Source: Beta vulgaris subsp. vulgaris
Lineage: Eukaryota; Streptophyta; Magnoliopsida; Caryophyllales; Amaranthaceae
Length of the DNA: 64,000 nt
Reading direction: 5' to 3'
NCBI RefSeq assembly: GCF_026745355.1
Contig: NC_079206.1
Location: 33,610,653 to 33,674,652, forward strand
The position numbers were made by a program, and so were the translations under genes. Below, one piece after another: positions 11,151 through 22,639 of this stretch (the stretch's first letter is position 1; every line of letters begins with the position of its first letter). The notes under the pieces are model-generated. The model saw nothing but the letters and a program-made list of their open reading frames with translations, had not been told where the DNA came from and made no database searches.

Positions 11151-11873
11151 TCATGGTTGGAACGGACCGAACTGAATCTTCGATCGGGACGTGGGAGTAG
11201 TTCCTCCGTCTTCGTCGCTGTAATTGCCCCCATAATAAATCGCGGATGAATCAGCCCCCGCCCAAGGGTCTCCGCATTCCGATTCGTCGTCAGAAATGAC
11301 GACCACCTCTACGTCCTTCTTCGACCCTATAGGCGTAATCTCTTCCTTCCTTGCCATGGTATCCTGTAATTCCGGGACTTCGTCCCATGTTTTGAATTCG
11401 ACTCCCACAAATCATCCTCCTAGGCAACGCATAACCGGTTCCTTCTCTAGAAGACTGGGTCTCGGAGATAGGGGACGAGGTGTTGGTAGTGGAGTCCCAA
11501 CAAGATTTCCCAAGTCCTCCATTCTTGAACCCCATCCGCTCAGGAGCCCCGACAACTTGTCTTCAATGTCGAACGTACGACCCTTCGAAATGTCATCGTT
11601 CCAACTGCTCCATGGGTCCGGTTGATCGATACCAAGGTTTCCCTTGTTGTTATGCTCCAAGGACTTCAATCGAGCTAAGGTTTCCAATGGTTGGTCAGCA
11701 TCAAAGATCGAGCCAGCCAAATCGCTTAAGTATTCCATTGTTTTGGCATATTCCACGTCTTCCTCATTGAGGACAGAGTGAAGTTTTGTTCCGTTCATAG
11801 AGGGAGAGTTCGTGTTTGATGGGGGAGAGTTAGTATTCGCAGTACCTTTTCCGTGCCTCTTTGGCGTTCTCAT
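11151..11873 (-). pseudogene. Small acidic ORF of the non-autonomous LTR element (gag-like by position)
   Basis: On the minus strand an ATG at 11873, about 40 bases past the LTR/primer-site boundary, opens a 153-codon ORF. It is rich in Ser, Pro and acidic residues and ends ...EKEPVMRCLGG at 11412. An overlapping ORF in another frame (11408-11151) continues with FKTWDEVPELQDTMARKEE and a very acidic tail containing VISDDESECGD and NYSDEDGG. A single frameshift near 11410 would make one protein of about 235 residues. There is no zinc knuckle, protease or RT. The position is that of gag, but I recognise no gag domain and assign no function. Confidence 0.5.
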
Positions 11874-11894
11874 GTTGCAAGTGCTTTAGATTTA

Positions 11895-11914
11895 TCCGGC
11901 AGGTCTGACCAAAT
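11895..11914 (-). other. Candidate primer-binding site of the non-autonomous element
   Basis: On the minus strand the sequence after the LTR terminus (ending GTGACA at 11915) reads 'atttggtcagacctgccgg'. A TGG a few bases inside the LTR edge is where a primer site begins. I cannot name the tRNA. Confidence 0.4.
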
Positions 11915-13240
11915 TGTCACGGGATTATTTTCGAGCTACCCCTTTTCCGCAACAAGAGGTTCCCGTGATGGCGTCTAGACCCCGTTTAGACCAGCCCTCT
12001 AACGCTCACGCACTTTATATATTATGAATACGTAAATCAGAATGCACACTAACACATGATACAGCAAGGGAGAGATACGACACTTTTATTTCTCTAGAGC
12101 ACACTCAATACAAGGCTAAGTATTTTTCGGAAATCTCCTCTATCCAAATGACTACAACAGGTTCTCTATTTATAATACAATAGAGTGGCTACAGCCCAGC
12201 CACGTAAGCAAGTAACTACCCACTAACAAGGATAACTACCCACTACTTTGTCTCTGATGATGTGCCTCTTCCAACGTGGGTAACTTCCCACTACTTGCTG
12301 ACTGGCCATTTTGTTTCAAGGAGAGTGCTGAGGGACGTCGGTGGTTACTCAACCGCCCACTCTCCTCACCCACTAAATAACCGCCGCGGGTAACTGCTCT
12401 TTTAGTGGCGTACAAATGTCCGCCCCACTCGTCGCCCATGCCACGATTATAACTGCCCACGGGTAACCGCTTGCCAAGTCGAGAGTAATCGCCCGTGACA
12501 ATCGACGCAACCGCTCATCGTCCGACGAAACTACTCGCCATGTCAGCGTAACCGCTTCTGTGGAGTGGGAGTGTGCTCTCTCACACTCCTTATAACCGTT
12601 TCCCCTTTTCAAGGAGATATGGGGCAACGTGGGTGGTTACTATAACCACCCACTACTCTGGGTAACTTCCCTCAACCGCTCCTTAGAGTAAGGAACTACT
12701 TGTCAGCACTAAGCATGCGTTAGTAACTGCCACCAAGTCACTACGCCACGCCTTTTATAACTGACGGGCGGTTACCATCGTATGATAACCGCTCCATACG
12801 ATCCCTGCGTCAGCCTTAGCCTTGGTAACCGCCACCAAGTCACCAAGCTACTTAGTCAACCACAGTTGGGCGGTTACCAACGTCTAGTAACCGTCTCCCA
12901 TAATTCCACAACATGGGTATTTGTGTGACCGCTATGCTAAGGATCCCCTGACGCTGGTTTTAACGGGTGAACCCATCAACACCATGCGTCGCGCTACCAT
13001 GCGAAACTTAACGGAACCGTCCTCAGGTTTACTCGCACGTTTCGCTCCGTGCGCCCCTCTTGGACCTTGTCCCTTCTCGCAGGTTATTCAGCTTGGACAG
13101 GCAAGGGTCAAGTATAACTCTCTAGTCGTCACGACACTCGAGATCTATATATCTTAACCCCCATGGCTTCGTCCGACGTCTAGCATTGCGCCTAGACGTA
13201 GTCGGCTCCTAAACGAGTGCCGACAAAAGTGACGGTTACA
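11915..13240 (-). repeat. Right (5') LTR of the non-autonomous element, full length
   Basis: About 1326 bp, from TGTCACGGGATTATT to GTGACGGTTACA on the plus strand. Its right 814 bp match 8380-9192. From about 12180 on it carries a dense run of 'aaccgc/gcggtta' and 'actaccc' motifs. Sirevirus sequence resumes at 13241. Confidence 0.8.
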
Positions 13241-13693
13241 GACTCACATATGTCTCTGAATATTACCCTTAGTGTCCTTGCATATATTTGGTACGTATGT
13301 AGTTTGTATATTATGGACACATTTTTATCATATGCAAGAGTAAATTTTTCTTCTTTCCATTTCTCTAATTTACCTCCAAATTTCCTTGTTTCTTTTTCTT
13401 TTCACACCTTTCCGTCCAAAAAATTAAAAACATTAATCTGAATTATGGCCGAAAATTACTCGTTCAATTAATCTAAGGTTAAATGAAGAAACCCCATTAA
13501 TTGCCTTCCAAAAACCCATAAACCGTTTCATTAAACCTAACTCTCCATTTCTTTTTCACACGAAATCATGATTACTTTATAAACCCAACACATCAAATCA
13601 CTGACCCCTCATAATTTCTCTCTCACATCAACTCACAAGTCTCTCTCTCTCTCCTCATACTCATCTTCAACCTTACACCAAAACTCTGTCACC
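13241..13693 (+). other. Sirevirus spacer before the envelope-like ORF
   Basis: AT-rich and pyrimidine-rich sequence with a 'ctctctctctcctc' run at about 13640-13660, just before the ATG at 13694. No coding signal is seen. It may hold the leader or splice acceptor used to express the downstream ORF, but I cannot point to one. Confidence 0.45.
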
Positions 13694-14395
13694 ATGTCTT
13701 CCAAAACTCAAAATTCTGGTTATCATGAAAATTTCCCGAAAGAGAAAACACCATCTCATGATGAATTAAGTGCTCAAGAATCATCCAAGAATGACGTAGA
13801 TTCTACTAGGTCAAAATCGGCATCCTCTGCACCTGTTTATCTCTCCCCGAAAAAGGAAGAAGGTGATAACGAGGTAGAAAGCGATCAAGAACAAGAAATT
13901 ACTGTACCTACAAAAAGAGGTAAGAAAACAAAATCTTCACAATTTCTGGTGGGCTTTTGTGAAGACATTGCATGGTGCAAAAAGTCTAAGTGGAATGAGT
14001 TATTGAAAATTGTAAAATTTCAGAAGTGGTTAAAAATTGTTAGCATAAATGAGGGACTTTATGAAAAAGAGATGAAAGCTTTTTGTTCTGGGTTTACCAT
14101 AACTGAGGGTGTGTGTGTGTCAATTGTCAATGGGTCTGTAGTTACCATTACTGAGAAGAAACTGGGGGAATGGTTTGATGTTCCGCATGAGGGTTACAAG
14201 GTCTATATTAAGGGTAGGGCTAAGTTGAACATCAATGGAGTCACCAATGCTCAAATTCTTGCTTTCTTTAACGGCAATTCTAATGCTTTATCTTTAGATC
14301 AAAAAAAAAATAGTCTCCATTTCATAAGCTGCTATTTCAGTTGGTTTGGTGTTTCATTTTACCCCGCTCCTCCAAAAGAACCTAGACAAGTCTAA
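13694..14395 (+). pseudogene. Sirevirus envelope-like ORF, N-terminal part
   Basis: A 233-codon frame lies between pol and the 3' LTR. The first ~70 residues are very hydrophilic and acidic (KKEEGDNEVESDQEQE), followed by a basic KRGKKTK and then a folded-looking region with CEDIAWCKKSKW and SCYFSWFGVSFYPAPP near the end. Sireviruses are known to carry an extra 'envelope-like' ORF here, and position and size fit. I see no signal peptide or fusion peptide and the function is unproven. The frame ends at 14393-14395 in TAA, whose last base starts the ATG of the next frame. A one-base shift probably split one ORF in two. Confidence 0.6.
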
Positions 14396-15075
14396 TGGAT
14401 CTTTCCATTATGTACTGCCTTGCTGAAAACATAAAAATCAACCTTCCCTCCCTCATAATTTCACATCTCTCTCACTGCATTACCCATAACACCAAAGTGG
14501 GTTATGAAAATCTTCTTTCCTCTGTTTTCAAACAATGCAAACTTAAACTACCTCCTCGTCCCTCCTTTTCTCTTGAGCCAGAAAATTATCTTACCAAAGA
14601 AACTTTGACTAGGCTGAGCTTGAGGTTGGTGAATGGGAAGATAGATTTTGAGAGAGAAGAAACTCCGGTTAAGGTTGAAGTGGGAAGTAAGAGAAAGTTA
14701 GATGAAGAAGGGGTTGCCAGTGGGTCTGTCAGAAAAAGCCAAAGGTTGGCTGGGTCCAAGTTCCAGAAGGAGAAAGATCAAGGTGACACAGTCTTTATTC
14801 ACCTAGATTATGATCATGTCCCTTCTACTGCTGTGGATTTTCCCTTACTCTCTACAACTGGGCTTAACAAGCTACTCCGGGAAATTCAGGACTCCTTGAC
14901 CCTTCTGCACACCAAGATCAATGCCATTGAAGCTACTGTCAATGTTCTGGACTCTCAACAGCAAGATCAAATGCTTGCAAAGAATGCTGATACTGGGATC
15001 AGGAACAAGGTGGATGGTGTGCTCTCCAAGATAGATTCTGTGGTCTCCTCTCTCGTCAAAAGAACCAAACCCTAA
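14395..15075 (+). pseudogene. Sirevirus envelope-like ORF, C-terminal part
   Basis: This 226-codon frame overlaps the preceding stop by one base. It begins with a mainly helical segment (MYCLAENIKINLPSLII), has a basic GSKRKLDEE patch near residue 97 that looks like a nuclear signal, and ends with a region of heptad-spaced hydrophobic residues (LLREIQDSLTLLHTKINAIE). The latter is probably a coiled coil. Coiled coils near the C-terminus have been reported for Sirevirus envelope-like proteins. The direct overlap with the upstream frame suggests a single protein of about 460 residues before the frameshift. Confidence 0.6.
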
Positions 15076-15605
15076 CTTCTCTTAACATTGGAAAATTTGA
15101 ACAATTTTTTTGGTTGTAATTATTAATCAATCTTTTGGATTTCTCTTCCTGGTCTCCTCTCTCTTCACTATCTTTTGCCTTTGCATATTGACTGATTATT
15201 GCTGTCTATAATGTTGCTCTCTGCATGCCTATTCTGTTTATGTGTTTGGATGGCTAATATTATGAGATGTCTGTTTGAGCAACTTGCTTGCTGCCTATAT
15301 TGTTGACTCTCTAGTGCTGCAGGTATAATCCTTGGTTTTGATAATGACAAAGGGGGAAGAGATATATGTGTGTGCCAAATTTTTTTTTTATCTTAGTTCC
15401 TATAAATATTTTTCTCATCCCTGTTCCTAGTCATGTCTGATCCTGTTCCCAGTCTCAGTAGAGTTTTAACTAGGTTAGATTGTGGATATCTTGTGTAGTT
15501 TATTTTCTATGTAGTTTAGCGTCTTAATCTTTGTAATTTTTTCTTCAAAAACATAAAATCTTAAATTTTTTTTTATTATTTGTCATAATCAAAAAGGGGG
15601 AATAT
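15076..15605 (+). other. Sirevirus 3' non-coding region and polypurine tract
   Basis: No ORF. Several 'gttcct/gttccc' motifs lie at 15390-15450. The polypurine tract AAAAAGGGGGAA is at 15591-15602, ending just before the 3' LTR, as needed for plus-strand priming. Confidence 0.8.
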
Positions 15606-16376
15606 TGTTATTTCACTATTTTGATAATGACATATAATTAAAGTTTACATGGTTTTTAGTTTATTATGTTAGAAGTAATTTTTATATGTCTTAGATTTAT
15701 TTTTCTGGTTTTCTTTATTTTATTTTGTTTGATTTATTCTTTCTAGTTTTAATTAGTTTAGTTATCTTTAGATTTCACAAATAACATGTTGAATAACTTA
15801 TGAAGAATTGATTAAGTGTTTGATCAAGATTAAGTTGTTTATAACTTATTTGTGATATCCGGATGATATTATGGATGTAACAAAATTGAATATATTAAGG
15901 TTCCATAATATTGTGTTGAGTTAGTGTGTGTGCAGCATCTTTCGGTTGCTACAATCTAGGAGCCGCAAATCACTAACCTAAGGATGCGCTTAAAAATAGA
16001 ACGTTGAGGTAGTTCCTACATTTTAGGAACCACAACAACCACTCTATTTTTAAGGCATGTGAACGTGGATAAGTGGCTACGTTTAAGGAAGCCAACTGCC
16101 AACGGAATTATCAACGGACATATTATGGAGAAGTGGCTGAAGCTACGTGGGATAATGGAGAAGATCTTGAGAAGATCGTGGAGAAGAATTCGAGAAGAAA
16201 AAGGTCCCTACAAATAGAGTTTTTGTAATGGTCTCAAAATATACTTTCAGAATTTTATGTAATATTCTTAGAGAAAGTACATTCGGTTTTCTTCTTCTTA
16301 GAAATTGATGTATTATAGATTGGGTTGAGTGAATCTAAGTTTGTAATCATTTTGAGAGAAAAAGAGAAAGAGAAAG
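15606..16376 (+). repeat. Sirevirus 3' LTR, left part
   Basis: Starts TGTTATTTCAC and follows the 5' LTR (2291 on) until 16376, where the LARD element begins after the duplicated GAAAG. Confidence 0.9.
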
Positions 16377-16859
16377 TGTAACACCCCAGAATTTCAAAGC
16401 GGAAACGAAAGAAATAATAATAGTATTAATAGGACGATGGCGGAAACATCGTCTTCTGGGAATGTCACTACTACAAGAAATGCGATTACATAACTAAGTG
16501 ATAAACTAACATAAGTAAATAGTATAAATAAATTATAGTAATTAGAGTAATAACTGAAAGAGAAAACTGACTCTTCAACTAACTAAAAGTCTAGGCCTAA
16601 AACACCGTTTTTTAATGCTCACAACTCAACTCGAGCCCAAAACCAAAGGAGAAACCCATCAACATAACCTGCAAAATATACAACAACTTCCACAATCAGT
16701 GGGGAGTAACTAGCAGTTCTCCCAGCCCAAATAGGAATAGATAATGAACTTAAAGAAATTAGAAGCAACATCAAAGACACATTATCAAGATACCGTACTC
16801 ACTAAGAGGTACAAATAATCATAAGCAACCAATAAGGAAAAATCCACTATCACACCAAA

Positions 16860-17560
16860 TCCCTGTCAACCATGCAACAAATGCGGTCAACAAGCTCAAA
16901 CACAAAAGACCATGCCGTCTGTGAGTAGACTTATTGGACCATGCCGCCCAAGGCCTACGTTGCATATTCGAGGAACCATACCCCTAGAAGATACAACTTC
17001 AAAGATACAAACGACAACCATGCAACAAATGCAGTCAACGTTACAAACAAATGCAACAAATGCGGTCAACGTTGCAAACAAATGCAACAAATGCGGTCCA
17101 CAAGCTCAAACATAACAGACCATACCGCCTGTGAGTAGACTCTTTGGACCATACCGCCCAAGGCGTACGTTGCATATTCGAGGAACCATACCGCCCTGTT
17201 CGAATAGCCAGCATATTCAAGGAACCATACCGCCCTTTTCGAATAGCTATAATCTACGGATCATACCACCCGTAGTAACCAATGGACCATACCGCCCACG
17301 GTTTAGTAACCAAAGCCTAGGACCATACCGCCCTTAGGTTAGCGAGCATAAATTTCTAGGACCATACCGCCCTTAGAATAATCAAACACAAACTCCTAGG
17401 CCGCCTTAGGATCAACGCACAAGTTCCTAGAACCATACCGTTCTTAGGATCACATATATCTAGAACCATACCGTTCTTAAAATCAACTAACGCAAATTCC
17501 TTGAACCATACCGTTCATAGGGTCGATCAAACACAAATTCCTAGGACCATACCGTCCGTA
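16860..17560. repeat. Internal tandem repeat arrays of the LARD LTR
   Basis: Two arrays lie side by side. The first has about four copies of 'caacaaatgcggtcaac' units. The second has degenerate 30-45-base units built on 'ggaccataccgccc', with later copies drifting to 'accataccgttc'. The same arrays are at 28255-28965 in the other LTR, so they predate insertion. Confidence 0.8.
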
Positions 17561-17944
17561 GGATCAATCCAACTCTACAAGCACAAGGTATACACGACAA
17601 GGTATACACAAAATCCATCTAATCCAACTTTCATAGGTATACACAACAAGGTACACAAGCAAATCGAATTCACTAACGAACAAGGTTCGAATGTGTGAAT
17701 GCACAACAAAGCATAAGCCCTCAACATACTCCAAACCAAACAACCATAGGCTTCCCAACAAAATAGGGTACATACCCTTAATGTAACACTTAAGTCAACC
17801 AAACAATACTCAAACACCCTTAGTATACATATCTAAGACCACTCAAGCAAAGGTACACAAGTTGTAGACCAAAAGGAAACAAAAACGCAACAGCACAACT
17901 CAAGAGGCAGGCCCCTCGTGGCGAGGTGCGACGAGCATCGCGGG

Positions 17945-17966
17945 TCGCGACAGCCAGCTGTCGCGA
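17945..17966. repeat. Inverted repeat in a CpG-rich island of the LARD LTR
   Basis: TCGCGACAGC, two bases (ca), then GCTGTCGCGA: a perfect 10-bp stem with a two-base loop. It lies in a GC-rich stretch of about 120 bp within AT-rich DNA. The right LTR copy (about 29516-29537) has a mismatch in the second arm. Confidence 0.8.
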
Positions 17967-20144
17967 TTCGCGAGCAGCCCACTGTCGTGGCCTGCGAGCT
18001 TTGCTCGTTCGCCCACAACAACTCCTTCGAGACTAGCACCAGCCACCCACGCCTACTCCAACCTCAATGACACATCGACACACACACCAAGCACTTCCAC
18101 AAACATCCATACTTCACCAATAACAACAACGACAACTAAGATTTCAAGACGCAATCCAAGTAATTAAATCAACCAAAACTTATTCTAACACACTTAGCAT
18201 ACATGCCTAACACAACACCAATCATCCTCACATGAGGCTAAATCTCATCAACACACGACAACTTCTCAAAATCCAAAGATAACCCAAGTGAACCAATGAA
18301 TCAATTCAACCACAACAACAACAAGGATACAACTAATCAACAAAACTTAACAAGATGATTATAGTGGCAATCCAAGGTATGAAAACAACACCAACAACCA
18401 TGAAACTACATGTAACTTCAATCATAAAATCCTCTAAGTTCCACCTAGCATGATACTACGTTCTCGAACGTGATTCTAACAACCTAAGTTCACAATCTAT
18501 TCTCTATCGAACTAGAATAGTGCTAGTTACCTTTTTCTTGAACGTTGCAAACTCTTATTTTGCACTGCTCTGTTCTGACTATGATTCGCGGTGATCAAAA
18601 GTTCGGAATCCAAATCGCTCAGGTAAAAGTAAATAACAAGATGTCATAAATGCTCTGTCCAAATTTGAAGACTATCCAACGGTTAGATATCCGGATACGG
18701 TTATTTTTGTGAAGGTGCAACAGGGAACAAAACCGGATGACTCGTCTGATTGCAACGAAAACTGCAGTTGCGTCTTCCTCTTTCTTCAAAAACAAATTAT
18801 ACCACGAGCAAGATCTTTCCGGGTAGATAGATTTTGACTACTCACACGCTCAATTCGGATAAGAAACGATGGAGATATGATGCAAAAAAAATAGGTGTGC
18901 AGAAATGGACGAAAACCGAGAAGAGAGAAGACCTTTTTCTCTTCCTCTCTAATGGTTGGACGAGAATGGGGGTTACAATGTAGCAGCCTCATCTGATTAA
19001 TAATCTTATAAAGCAAAGGTTTAAAGGTGATTATAAAGGTGGGTTAATGGAGAATTAAATAGGGAGTTACAAGAGGCTCAAAGGTTAGCTTCATAAGCAC
19101 GCACCAAAACTCTTCATCCTCCACAATATAATTGCTAATTTTCGGCTAGCATGCCACGCCACAAGCAATGCAACATTTCATCACCCAATTAGTCGGTCCA
19201 ACAACGTTACAAAAAAAATGCTACGCGACAAAACGGGATCCTAAACGCCCAAATAAATAACGAAACTAATATAACAACTTAAAATAAAATATATATCTAT
19301 ATAAATATATCACAACATATAAATATATATACATATTTCATAACATGTTCCAAAATAATTCAAATAATAAATTATTTATTTTTATGAAAGAGAAAATACC
19401 ATTTTAAAATAAACAAACACCAAAAATAAAGGGTCAAAATTACGGGGCGTTACAATCACTCCCCCTTAAAAGAGTTTCGTCCTCGAAACTTCAAAACAAC
19501 CAAGAGACAAAAGAAAATACTCTAAATTAAGAACATTAAGAAAACAGAAATCGATGGATTTTAGTTAACTAAACAACCTTGCAGATACAAAAATTTGATA
19601 ACTCAAATAATATATATTTTATTTTGGAAGACCAAAAGAGTTGCATAGTAAAGAAGCACGGTAACAACAATTATTTTATAAAATGTGAAAGAACCAAAGA
19701 CAAGTAGAAAGTTTTAGGTAAAAACGTTTGCATAATAAACTATAAGTAATTTTTGCAAAAGAAGCAGGAATAAGCATTTACGTAAAATTATAGAAGAATA
19801 AATCTGACCATACATAAATATTTTTAGAAAAGAAACGAAAAGAAAAAGTTCGTAAATAGATAGCTCAAACCAATTTAAATAGAGGTAACCACACGGGCTT
19901 ATACTCCACTTAAAGAGATAAGAACACTTTAATAAAGAGTAGCTAGCTGCTTTATTAAAATAGTACTTACGAACACAAGTCATGACATATGTTATAAGAG
20001 CGTACGCCTCCTAAACATATATAAGAAAATTAAAGTTCGCAAAAGAAATTGAAAACTGTGTAATAAATTTCACAACGAAGAAACGCTAATAATAAATAGG
20101 CGATAAAGTAATAACTTATAAACATCATTTATAAAATTTGCCAA

Positions 20145-20465
20145 GTCGACACAAATGTGCATGGAACCACCCATCGCAACCTAGTATCAACAAAACAATA
20201 TTTGAAAGCCAACTTATCAACTCGACATTAAAGTTTACTGGAATCACCCAATATAAACTTAATATCAACTGAAAAAGGAAATTAAATCAAAACAGATGAA
20301 ATATGTCAACTCATCAAATTGACATACAAGTCAAAGGAACTACCTATTATGACTCAATATCAATTCAAACAAGTTTAAAATCGATACTTATCAAATTGAC
20401 ATACAAGTCAAAGGAATCACCCATTATGACTTAATATCATCTCAATCAAGTTTAAAATTTAGACT
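20145..20465. repeat. Degenerate tandem repeat in the LARD internal region
   Basis: Four imperfect units of about 75-90 bases. The last two are closest, sharing 'caaattgacatacaagtcaaagga' and 'caagtttaaaat'. It is non-coding in all frames. Confidence 0.7.
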
Positions 20466-21632
20466 GAGTATAAAAATTTCGTTTTCAAAGAATATAAAAC
20501 AGACCAGTCAAAACCAAAGAAGTAAATAAGAAGTAATGAAAACAACCAAAATTTTCCTATGAAATGAGAAAGCACTAAATATTTAAACAAGAAACAACAA
20601 GTAGTAAACGAAATCCTTTCACGCATTTGAGTTGGAAAAATAATGCTAATAAGAAAAGTAAGTAAAGTAAAAGTTATTGGATGCTAACCTTTAAAACAAA
20701 ATAGTTTGTGTCTACATTTCAATCTAACACACCAAGACAACTCATTAAAGTACTTTTATTTTCAAAGACTATAAAACTTATAACCATAATTTAAAGGCTA
20801 AACAATGATTAGCATGAAAAATAAGAATATTAAAAGAAAAATATTTATAAATATAGATGGTCACCGACGTTAAGAGAAATTTGAAGAATGTCTTGAAAGA
20901 CAATTTCATAACCCCCCTTTCTTTTACCAAACCATTATAAAACAATTGAAAACGTTTTTCAAAAGAGTATATCAAAATATTAACAATAGGAAATTTTGAA
21001 AGACTGAAAATAACTCTAATATGGTTATGAAATATATTATGTTCAAAGATCTAAAATATAATTTGGAATACAAACTCAAACTAGAAAGTTTTGTAAATAA
21101 TAACACAGATATATAGTACTCACATAAAAAGCAACACTTAATTGAAAAAAAAGAACAGAAAGTATATACTATCTCACATAATAACATATACTATCCAGCA
21201 ACTAGCAAATAAAATAAATGCAATGCAACACACAAGACTATACTAAAATAAAATTAAAGTTTATCTTTAATTGCAAAACACAAAATAAATTAAACACACA
21301 ACTAAACGTAGAAGGCTATAAATTACTTCGCTTTCGCTGCGCACTCTGATAAAAGAGAAAATAAATTACATGTAAGAGGTCCTGCAAATAAGATTAACAA
21401 ACTTGGTAGACTAATTCCACCAATAATACAAGTAACTATACATATAACAGATGCTCCATAAGCATGAGAGAACACCACATTCCCATAAGGCTTCCTTTTA
21501 CTTACTCTACCCATCACACTCTCATTATAGTGAAACTACTAAACTTAATTCTAAACAAATTTTATGTCCTATGGCTAACTAATAATTCTAAAGAATTATT
21601 AGCAACTCTATTTCAGAGTTTAGGAGCGTTTT

Positions 21633-21645
21633 GCTCTGATACCAA
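21633..21645 (-). other. LARD primer-binding site (minus strand)
   Basis: The plus strand reads GCTCTGATACCAA, the reverse complement of TTGGTATCAGAGC, directly beside the LTR start TGTAACACCCC at 21647. It is the initiator tRNA-Met type site and fixes the element on the minus strand. Confidence 0.9.
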
Positions 21646-21646
21646 C

Positions 21647-21694
21647 TGTAACACCCCATAATTTCAAAGTGGAAACGAAAGAAATAATAATAGT
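21647..21694 (-). repeat. LARD right (5') LTR, first 48 bases
   Basis: Matches 16377-16424 and stops at the ATAGT target site of the nested gypsy element. Confidence 0.9.
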
Positions 21695-22639
21695 TGAAAC
21701 AATCACGCCTCTTATGAAGAGTGATGTTTAGGACTTGAAACAAACACACCTCTAATGAAGAGTAGTGTTTAGGATAGATTGAATCACAATCTAAAAGACT
21801 CCTCTCTTAGCTTATGATTCGGTTTCAATTAAAGAAGTGAATCTCCACTCTCTTCTCTAATCAAAGGATTTTAATTAACAAAACTAGTGAATCACTCTCT
21901 AATCTTGTTAATTGGATTGAAATACTTGTAGTTTTAGCTCCCAAGTAGTTCGTGCAATAGTTAGAACATAAAACACTCGGTTTTAAGTCTTTAAACACAA
22001 CGGTTTGTAAGCTTTGTTTTTCAACTCAATAATCTGATTTTCATTGATACTTTGAGCTGCTTATATGTAGTACATAACTTAGAACAACTTACTACAACAT
22101 AAACTAAGCTAATACACACTAGATAGATTAAACAAAGCAAAAGAAATCACAAAAGATCCTCCTAAGGGCTGCTGCTGCCGTAGGCCTTCCCTTAGCTCCT
22201 TTCCCATGTGTAGCTTGCTTTAGAGGTCCAATAAGGTGGTTTCCTTCAAGTGAAGACTTCTCCCTTCAAGGAAACTCATCATTTGCTGCAGCTCATCTAC
22301 TTGGACATCCAACTTGGCACAAATACATCCTAAGCTAAGTAAAGGAAAACCGAAAATACATGTTTATGTATTACAAAAACTGATTTAGGAGCTAAGTGAT
22401 TAACTATTACAATTAGTGTAAGTAAAGCATGATTAGAACTAAACTAACACTAATTAAACAAAAACAACTTAAGCACACACCCCTAACTCCTAAGGAGCTA
22501 CGTGCTTCTCACTTAGTTTCCATCCTTGATTCTTAGCATGATCAAACTAGCACTAATCTTTAATCCATGTAGCTCTCCTTTGTTGTAAGTAAGATTAGTG
22601 CTTAGTAATACCTCTTGGTGTGCATTTGATTTCACATCA
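21695..22639 (-). repeat. Nested gypsy left (3') LTR
   Basis: 945 bp, ending in CACATCA. It contains an internal duplication at its start: 'gaaacaa(t/a)cac.cctct.atgaagagt' occurs twice in the first 80 bases. Differences from the right LTR are mostly one-base indels. Confidence 0.9.

Larger units (their letters stand above)
8380..13240 (-). mobile_element. Non-autonomous minus-strand LTR retrotransposon inserted in the Sirevirus
   Basis: Two near-identical direct repeats (8380-9192 and 12427-13240, 813 and 814 bp, with few differences) flank an internal region with a purine-rich tract on the minus strand next to the left copy. The right LTR extends further left, to TGTCACGGG at 11915. The left LTR therefore lacks about 510 bp of its outer end, and the outer target duplication is gone. 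A deletion that also trimmed the Sirevirus pol end explains this. The internal region has only a small acidic ORF and no pol, so movement must have depended on another element. The near-identity of the copies points to a young insertion. Confidence 0.75.
16377..19454 (-). repeat. LARD left (3') LTR
   Basis: About 3078 bp, complete. It contains a run of ~30-base 'caaatgcggtcaacgttac' units (about 17015-17100), then some fifteen units each with 'ggaccataccgccc' (about 17115-17560), and a CpG-rich island at 17890-18010 with a 10-bp inverted repeat. The rest is AT-rich. Confidence 0.88.
19455..21646 (-). other. LARD internal region, non-coding
   Basis: AT-rich with no credible ORF on either strand. 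A polypurine tract on the minus strand lies at 19458-19470 (plus strand 'actcccccttaaaag'). About 20145-20465 holds four degenerate ~75-90-base tandem units, each with 'tcgacat/ttgacat..aaag..aatcaccca..taatatca'. The primer-binding site is at the right end. Confidence 0.8.

Noticed and set aside
9216..11914. tRNA or rRNA genes in the GC-richer segment
   Set aside because: No cloverleaf arms, A/B boxes or rRNA-like stretches could be read.
16896..17338. Short ORFs such as the 64-68-codon frames in the LARD LTR (and 28289-28531)
   Set aside because: They are produced by the tandem repeat units in every frame and have no start context or domain.
16860..17560. CRISPR-like spaced repeats
   Set aside because: The units are degenerate, the spacers are parts of the same unit, and the context is a plant LTR.
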